Translations under genes and position numbers: made by a program
Origin: Streptomyces sp. S.PNR 29
GTDB lineage: Bacteria > Actinomycetota > Actinomycetes > Streptomycetales > Streptomycetaceae
Direction of reading: 5' to 3'
Assembly: GCF_030386795.1 (NCBI RefSeq)
Contig: NZ_JANUQM010000012.1
Location: 124,001 to 188,000, forward strand
DNA length: 64,000 bases
In this document: positions 59,559 through 64,000 of the stretch, one piece after another
Layout of the letters: each line of letters opens with the position of its first letter
Position numbering within the stretch: the first letter of the stretch is position 1
Notes under the pieces: model-generated
Told to the model about the DNA's origin: nothing
Seen by the model: only the letters and a program-made list of their open reading frames with translations
Databases searched by the model: none

Positions 59559-60722
59559 ATGGCCGCAGACCTGACGGAGTCCGTGGTGGCCCTCGCCACC
59601 GAGCTCGTCCGCCGCCCCAGCCGGGCCGGGATCGACGACTACGGGCCCGTCCTCGGCGTCCTGGAGGGCTGGCTGGGCGGACGCGGACTGCCGCATCGCC
59701 GCCTGTACGACGGCGAAGGGCGGCTGGTCGGGCTGCTGGTGGAGGTCTCCGGGGGCCGCCCGGGCCCCTGGTGGGCGCTGGACGCCTGCGTGGACACCGC
59801 CCCGTACGGCGACGAGGGCGCCTGGTCGTTCCCGCCGGACTGCGGGGACGTCGTCGACGGCTGGCTGCGCGGCCGGGGCGCGGCCGACTCCAAGCTCGCG
59901 GCGGCACTGTTCTGCCACCTCGCCGCCGAGTTGCACGGCCGCGCCCATGACCTGCGCGGCGGGCTCGCCGTGCTGCTCGACGTCGACGAGCACACCGGCG
60001 GCTTCGGCGGGGCGCGGGCCTATCTCGCCGACGCGGAGGCGGCGCGCCCGGCGGGGGTGATGATCGGCTACCCGGGGCTGGAGGAGGTCGTCACCGGCGG
60101 GCGCGGCCTGTGGCGGGCCACGATCGCGGTGCACGCGGCGTCCGGGCACTCCGGGTCGAGGCGGGCCACGGTGGGTGCCGTCTCACGCGCGGCCCACCTC
60201 GTGCGGCTGCTGGAGGCGGCCGAACTCCCGGGAACCGACGCGGAGTTCCCGCTGCCGCCGAAGCTGTCGGTGACCTCCTGCCACGGCGGTCAGGGCTTCT
60301 CGGTCGTCCCGGACCTGTGCGAGCTGGGCGTCGACATCCGCACCACCCCGGCCTTCGACGCCGGCGCGGCCGAGGCGCTGGTCCGCAGGGCGGCGGCCGA
60401 GCTGGACGCGCGGTTGCCCGGCCCGCGGCCGACCGGGATCACGCCGGTTGCCGCCTGGCCGCCGTACCGGCTCGCCGAGCACGAGCAGCCCGCCGCCGCG
60501 CTGCTCGACGCCGCGGCCCGCGAGGGGCTGGCGGTGCGGGCGAAGACGGCGGGCCCGTCGAACATCGGCAACCTGCTCGCGGCCGAGGGCATCCGGGCCA
60601 CGGCCGGCTTCGGCGTGCGGTACGAGGGGCTGCACGGCGTGGACGAACGGGCCCGGCTCGCGGAGCTGCCCGTCGTCCACGCCGTCTACCGGCGGGCGGT
60701 GCTCGGTCTGCTCAGCTCGTAG
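59559..60722 (+). CDS. M20-family metallohydrolase (peptidase/deacylase)
   Basis: A 387-residue M20/ArgE-like protein. The first metal site appears altered: 'WWALDACVDTAPYGDEGAWS' keeps the D-x-V-D-T pattern of HxD, but with an A-C-V-D sequence that lacks the usual His. GRGAADSKLAAALFC holds the bridging Asp, and LLDVDEHTGG the Glu region. The lid domain follows, and GPSNIGNLLAAEGI is near the end. The missing His suggests a changed metal site or a non-classical substrate. The ATG at 59559 begins directly before the first helix. Shared regulation with fadH is likely. Confidence 0.85.
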   Translation: MAADLTESVVALATELVRRPSRAGIDDYGPVLGVLEGWLGGRGLPHRRLYDGEGRLVGLLVEVSGGRPGPWWALDACVDTAPYGDEGAWSFPPDCGDVVDGWLRGRGAADSKLAAALFCHLAAELHGRAHDLRGGLAVLLDVDEHTGGFGGARAYLADAEAARPAGVMIGYPGLEEVVTGGRGLWRATIAVHAASGHSGSRRATVGAVSRAAHLVRLLEAAELPGTDAEFPLPPKLSVTSCHGGQGFSVVPDLCELGVDIRTTPAFDAGAAEALVRRAAAELDARLPGPRPTGITPVAAWPPYRLAEHEQPAAALLDAAAREGLAVRAKTAGPSNIGNLLAAEGIRATAGFGVRYEGLHGVDERARLAELPVVHAVYRRAVLGLLSS

Positions 60723-61094
60723 TCACCGGCTCTCCAGCCGCACATGCAGCTCCCGCTCCTGGTCTCCGGACGCCGTGCTCAGGTCGTGCACGGTGAACAG
60801 GGAGTCCAGGGTGGTGCGGAACTGTTCGATCGCCCAGTAGCCGCCCTGTACGTCGGCCTCGACGGAGCCCCGCAGCCGCGCGGGACCGCACTCGCCCTGC
60901 TGGGCGTCGGCCACGTCGAAGGTGCCGAGCCACACGGTCGGGCGTACCTCGTGGTAGTCCCGGGGCACGTCGTCCGCGCGCCGGTCGGAGGCGTAGCAGG
61001 CGCGCAGGGTGTCGAACACGATCCGGGCGTCGTCCTTGCTGCATCCGCTGATCTCGACCGAGACGGATTCCGGGTGCGGTCGCTCGCCGTCCAT
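60723..61094 (-). CDS. Conserved hypothetical protein
   Basis: A 123-residue soluble protein with 'SVSVEISGCSKDDARIVFDT' then LRACYASDRRADDVP at the N-terminus, and 'RLRGSVEADVQGGYWAIEQF' plus 'RTTLDSLFTVHDLSTASGDQ' in the second half. The mixed alpha/beta pattern recurs in Streptomyces, but I know no function. GAGAGGAGCGCG precedes the ATG. Its stop directly abuts the stop of the M20 gene, with no spacer. Confidence 0.7.
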   Translation of the reverse strand: MDGERPHPESVSVEISGCSKDDARIVFDTLRACYASDRRADDVPRDYHEVRPTVWLGTFDVADAQQGECGPARLRGSVEADVQGGYWAIEQFRTTLDSLFTVHDLSTASGDQERELHVRLESR

Positions 61095-61179
61095 GGTGAT
61101 CGCGCTCCTCTCGTGGTCCGCACCCCCACACCCAGAAAAGCACCACCTGCGGCGGAGCACTACCGGCGGACGAGCCGTC

Positions 61180-62052
61180 TCAGCTCCGGGTGAAACGGTA
61201 GGTCTTGCTGTCGGTCAGCACGCAGAAGCCCGGTGACACCACGATGACGCGCAGGGTGCCCGTGCGGCGGTCGTAGTCGATGCCCTCCGCCTCGAAGGTG
61301 CCCGAGCAGGCGCTGCGCAGCGGCAGCTGACGCAGGGCGGTGACGTGGCCGGTCACGTCCGTGCCGCCCGGTTCGGCGGAGAGGTCGATCCGGAGCAGCG
61401 GCTTGGTGATGCCGAAGAGCGTGCCCGCCGGGTCGTCCGAGGAGCACAGGAGTGTGGTGGCGTCGGCGAAGTCGCAGCCCTGTACGTCGCGTACGGCGTG
61501 GTCCAGGTGGACGGTGGCGGCCTGGGGGAGGTCTGCCGAGGGGGACGTGGCCGGGTTGACGCCCGGGGTCGGGAAGACCAGCAGGCGGTTCATGGTGCCG
61601 TACTCGCCCGCCAGCATCCACTGGCCGCCCGGCGAGACGGCGACCCAGGAGTTGTTCAGGGCCTCACCGGCGCCGAGCGTGTGAACGTACTCCGACCAGG
61701 TTCCGTCCGGTGCCTGCACCCGGAACATCTTCGTGCTGCCCGCATCGCGCTGGTACGGCTCGATGTAGTGGCCGTCGTAGGAGGCGTCGGGGTCGCCGAC
61801 GTGGTTCCAGCCGCGGCCTCTGACGCCGGCGGGGATGGTGCCGATCCCCGTGTAGCGGTTGGCGCTGCCGACCGGGAGCTCCACGGAGGTCAGGCCCTGG
61901 CTCTCGGTCAGCGGGTCGGCGCGGTCGGAGCCCACCTCGGTCCAGGTGTCGGTGGCCGAGGCGGGCGGGGCGGCGGACAGGACGGCTGCGGTGGCGAGGG
62001 CGACGAGACCGGTCAGGACCGCGGGACAGCGTCTCCGGGCACGCAGGGGCAT
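61180..62052 (-). CDS. Secreted protein, possible beta-propeller
   Basis: A 290-residue exported protein. The signal peptide is RRRCPAVLTGLVALATAAVL with an ASA cleavage site. The mature part has repeating beta-strand-like units (YVHTLGAGEALNNSWVAVSP; GGQWMLAGEYGTMNRLLVFP; GTFEAEGIDYDRRTGTLRVI) that look like propeller blades, and four cysteines that probably form disulfides. No enzymatic motif is recognised. ATCGAGGAGCCGCCCC precedes the ATG. It is divergent from the phosphatase gene across 244 bp that hold no visible gene. Confidence 0.8.
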   Translation of the reverse strand: MPLRARRRCPAVLTGLVALATAAVLSAAPPASATDTWTEVGSDRADPLTESQGLTSVELPVGSANRYTGIGTIPAGVRGRGWNHVGDPDASYDGHYIEPYQRDAGSTKMFRVQAPDGTWSEYVHTLGAGEALNNSWVAVSPGGQWMLAGEYGTMNRLLVFPTPGVNPATSPSADLPQAATVHLDHAVRDVQGCDFADATTLLCSSDDPAGTLFGITKPLLRIDLSAEPGGTDVTGHVTALRQLPLRSACSGTFEAEGIDYDRRTGTLRVIVVSPGFCVLTDSKTYRFTRS

Positions 62053-62296
62053 GGGGCGGCTCCTCGATGGGGGGTGGGGACACGCGTTCGGCGCACAGTG
62101 TGGCCGTCGCACGATGGTCATGTACAGACCAAGCTCTTCCCGGCCACCCCTGCTACGGCGTTGCGGGGCGACCGCCGCCGTCTTGGGAGAAGGTGGAAGG
62201 AGACGGCAGGGGCGTCGAAAAACGGTTCTGTGCGCGGTAGAACAGGGCAGTCGGCACCGGGAAGGCGTGCCGCTCGGATCAGAAGGCGGGCGTGGG

Positions 62297-64000
62297 ATGA
62301 GTGCAGCCGGGTCCCCCGAGGGCGACGTACCGCCACGCGGCCCGGTGCGGCCCAGCGGGCTGCTCGACGTACTGGGCGTGGCCTCGGTGGTGCTGGACGC
62401 CGAGGGGCGGATCGTGCTGTGGAGCCCCCAGGCCGAGGAGCTGTTCGGGTATCCGGCGCAGGAGGCGCTGGGGCAGTACGCCGCCCGGATCATGATCCAC
62501 GACCAGCACCTCGATCTGGTCGTCAAACTGTTCGCCGACGTCATGGACACCGGTCAGAGCTGGGCCGGGGCCTTTCCGATCCGGCGCAAGGACGGCACCA
62601 CGCGGCTCGTCGAGTTCCGCAACATGCGGCTCCTGGACGACCAGGGGGACGTCTACGCGCTGGGGCTGTGCGCCGACCAGTCGACCGTGCGCCAGGTGGA
62701 ACGGGACGTGGCCCTGTCGACGCGGATGATCTCGCAGTCACCGATCGGGCTGGGCGTCCTGGACACGGATCTGCGGTACGTCTCGGTCAACGCCGCGCTC
62801 GAACAGCTCAACGGCATCCCCGCCGAGCAGCACATCGGCCGGACGATCAGGGAGTTGCTGCCGGGTATCGACGTGGACGCCATGGAGAGCGTCATGCGCG
62901 AGGTGCTGCGGACCGGCCGCCCGCTCATCGACCAACGCCTCGTGGGCCGTACCCCGGCCCATCCGGACGAGGACCGCGCCTGGTCCGTCTCGCTCTACCG
63001 GCTGGAGGACACGCGGGGCACCGTGCTGGGCCTGGCCGGTATGGCCGTGGACGTCACCGAGTCCTACCGGTCGGGCCTCGAAGCGGAGGCCGCACGGCGG
63101 CGTCTGGCCCTCGTCGCGGACGCCTCCACCCGGATCGGCACCACGCTGGAGCTGGAGCGCACCGCCCATGAGCTGGCCGGCGTGGCCGTGCCGGAGCTCG
63201 CCGACATCGCGGCAGTGGATCTGCTGGACGCGGTGGTCAAGGGCCGTCGCAGCAGCCTGGGCCCGGCCGAGCCCGCCGTGATCCGCGCCCTGGCCGTCCA
63301 GGCGCACGACGCACCGGAGGCCCTGCTGGCGGTCGATCCACCCGGCAGGGTGGCCCGGTACGGGCCCGACCGCCTCATCACCGAATGTGTGCGCAACGGT
63401 CAGCCGGTGATGGTGCCGCAGGTCAAGGACGAGGACCTGCCTCGCATCGCCCGCTCCCCGGAGGGGGCGGAGCTGCTGGGCCGGGCGGGCGTCCACTCCT
63501 ACCTGGCCGTGCCGCTGATCGCGCGCGGCGAGGTGCTCGGCGCCCTCGACCTCAAACGCACCCACAATCCCCTGCCGTTCGGCGAGGACGATCTGCTGCT
63601 GGCCCGGGAACTGGCCGCCCGCGCGGCCGTGCAGATCGACAACGCCCGCTGGTACCAGAACGCCCGTGACGCCGCCCTCACCCTCCAGCGCAGCCTGCTG
63701 CCCAGCCATCCGCCGGTGACGGGCGGTCTGGAGGTCGCCTCCCGCTACCAGCCCGCGGAGGCCACCAGCGAGGTCGGCGGCGACTGGTTCGACGTCATCC
63801 CGCTGGAGGGCCGCAAGACCGCGCTGGTCGTGGGCGATGTGATGGGCAGCGGCATCACGGCGGCGGCGACCATGGGGCGACTGCGCACGGCGACGAACAC
63901 CCTGGCCTCCCTCGACCTGGACCCCGCCCAGGTCCTGGAGCACCTGGACCGGAGCACCGCGGGCCTGGACCAGGCCATCGCCACCTGTGTGTACGCCGTG
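62297..64000 (+). CDS. PAS-GAF-SpoIIE (PP2C) phosphatase, 5' part only
   Basis: The first 568 residues of a multi-domain signalling protein that continues beyond the right edge. Residues ~22-125 are a PAS domain (VVLDAEGRIVLWSPQAEELF), ~145-255 a second PAS (SPIGLGVLDTDLRYVSVNAA), ~270-450 a GAF domain, and from ~470 a PPM/SpoIIE phosphatase starts (SEVGGDWFDVIPLEG with a Mn-binding Asp, then VGDVMGSGITAAATMG). Such proteins dephosphorylate anti-anti-sigma factors. An HATPase domain often follows in Streptomyces, but it would lie outside this window. Confidence 0.93.
   Translation, partial: MSAAGSPEGDVPPRGPVRPSGLLDVLGVASVVLDAEGRIVLWSPQAEELFGYPAQEALGQYAARIMIHDQHLDLVVKLFADVMDTGQSWAGAFPIRRKDGTTRLVEFRNMRLLDDQGDVYALGLCADQSTVRQVERDVALSTRMISQSPIGLGVLDTDLRYVSVNAALEQLNGIPAEQHIGRTIRELLPGIDVDAMESVMREVLRTGRPLIDQRLVGRTPAHPDEDRAWSVSLYRLEDTRGTVLGLAGMAVDVTESYRSGLEAEAARRRLALVADASTRIGTTLELERTAHELAGVAVPELADIAAVDLLDAVVKGRRSSLGPAEPAVIRALAVQAHDAPEALLAVDPPGRVARYGPDRLITECVRNGQPVMVPQVKDEDLPRIARSPEGAELLGRAGVHSYLAVPLIARGEVLGALDLKRTHNPLPFGEDDLLLARELAARAAVQIDNARWYQNARDAALTLQRSLLPSHPPVTGGLEVASRYQPAEATSEVGGDWFDVIPLEGRKTALVVGDVMGSGITAAATMGRLRTATNTLASLDLDPAQVLEHLDRSTAGLDQAIATCVYAV

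Noticed and set aside
1..64000. Secondary-metabolite biosynthetic cluster
   Set aside because: No polyketide synthase, NRPS, terpene synthase or RiPP precursor was found; the oxidoreductases and single epimerase do not form a recognisable cluster.

Overview
The window is high-GC actinomycete chromosome, almost certainly Streptomyces. GTG starts are common, genes are packed on both strands, and many families are typical of the genus (PadR, PucR and ArsR regulators, DUF2795, DUF1876, a PPM/SpoIIE phosphatase, a GH75 chitosanase). One gene (2150-3925) carries a TTA codon, the leucine codon read by the bldA tRNA. No rRNA, tRNA, CRISPR array, prophage or intact insertion sequence was seen.

Layout. 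0-9 kb: an acyl-CoA synthetase/nitronate-monooxygenase operon, a Tat-type serine hydrolase, a phytoene-dehydrogenase-like oxidoreductase, a Ser/Thr kinase with an eight-repeat TPR tail and an MpaB-like protein. 9.2-15.7 kb: a decayed LacI regulator, an Acg-type nitroreductase, two small membrane proteins, a GH65 phosphorylase and a lone cyclic-nucleotide-binding domain. 15.9-24.4 kb: a catabolic locus built around a PucR regulator. It holds a three-domain kinase/M23-like/class III aminotransferase fusion, a decayed AstE-like deacylase, a type II HAD enzyme and a DAO-family oxidase. Both outward operons begin with a near-identical ~100-bp sequence. 24.4-27.6 kb: acyl-CoA dehydrogenase, a Cys-rich copper-binding protein, ChaB and small actinobacterial proteins. 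27.6-32.3 kb: a satellite respiratory cluster (orphan QcrB, CtaF, CtaD) beside a CmtR-like metal sensor and a CDF transporter. 32.3-38.5 kb: an anti-sigma-type ATPase, a sulfite-oxidase-type molybdoprotein, an FMN reductase, a sugar epimerase, a polytopic membrane protein and small SRPBCC and TfoX proteins.

38.5-51.5 kb is a dormancy/hypoxia-type island: an ion channel, five tandem-domain universal stress proteins, a DUF1918-XRE-PPOX protein, DUF1876 (Rv1738 family), nicotinate phosphoribosyltransferase, an Rv1733c-like protein, an Rv2004c-like phosphotransferase/ATPase and a zinc alcohol dehydrogenase. Two sites resemble the mycobacterial DosR box. Relics of a CBS-BON protein and a PPK2 lie in the island. 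51.8-64 kb: dhaKLM, a GH75 chitosanase and an FN3 lipoprotein with a dre/chitinase-type operator, a surface protein, fadH-padR divergent from an M20 hydrolase across a perfect 20-bp palindrome, a secreted propeller-like protein and a PAS-GAF-SpoIIE phosphatase cut by the window end.

The least explained items are the four tandem 17-bp copies of a start region before the ion-channel gene, which create a chain of hexapeptide ORFs joined by ATGA overlaps; the matched inverted leaders around pucR; and at least four relics that keep short conserved motif blocks while the sequence between them has been deleted.
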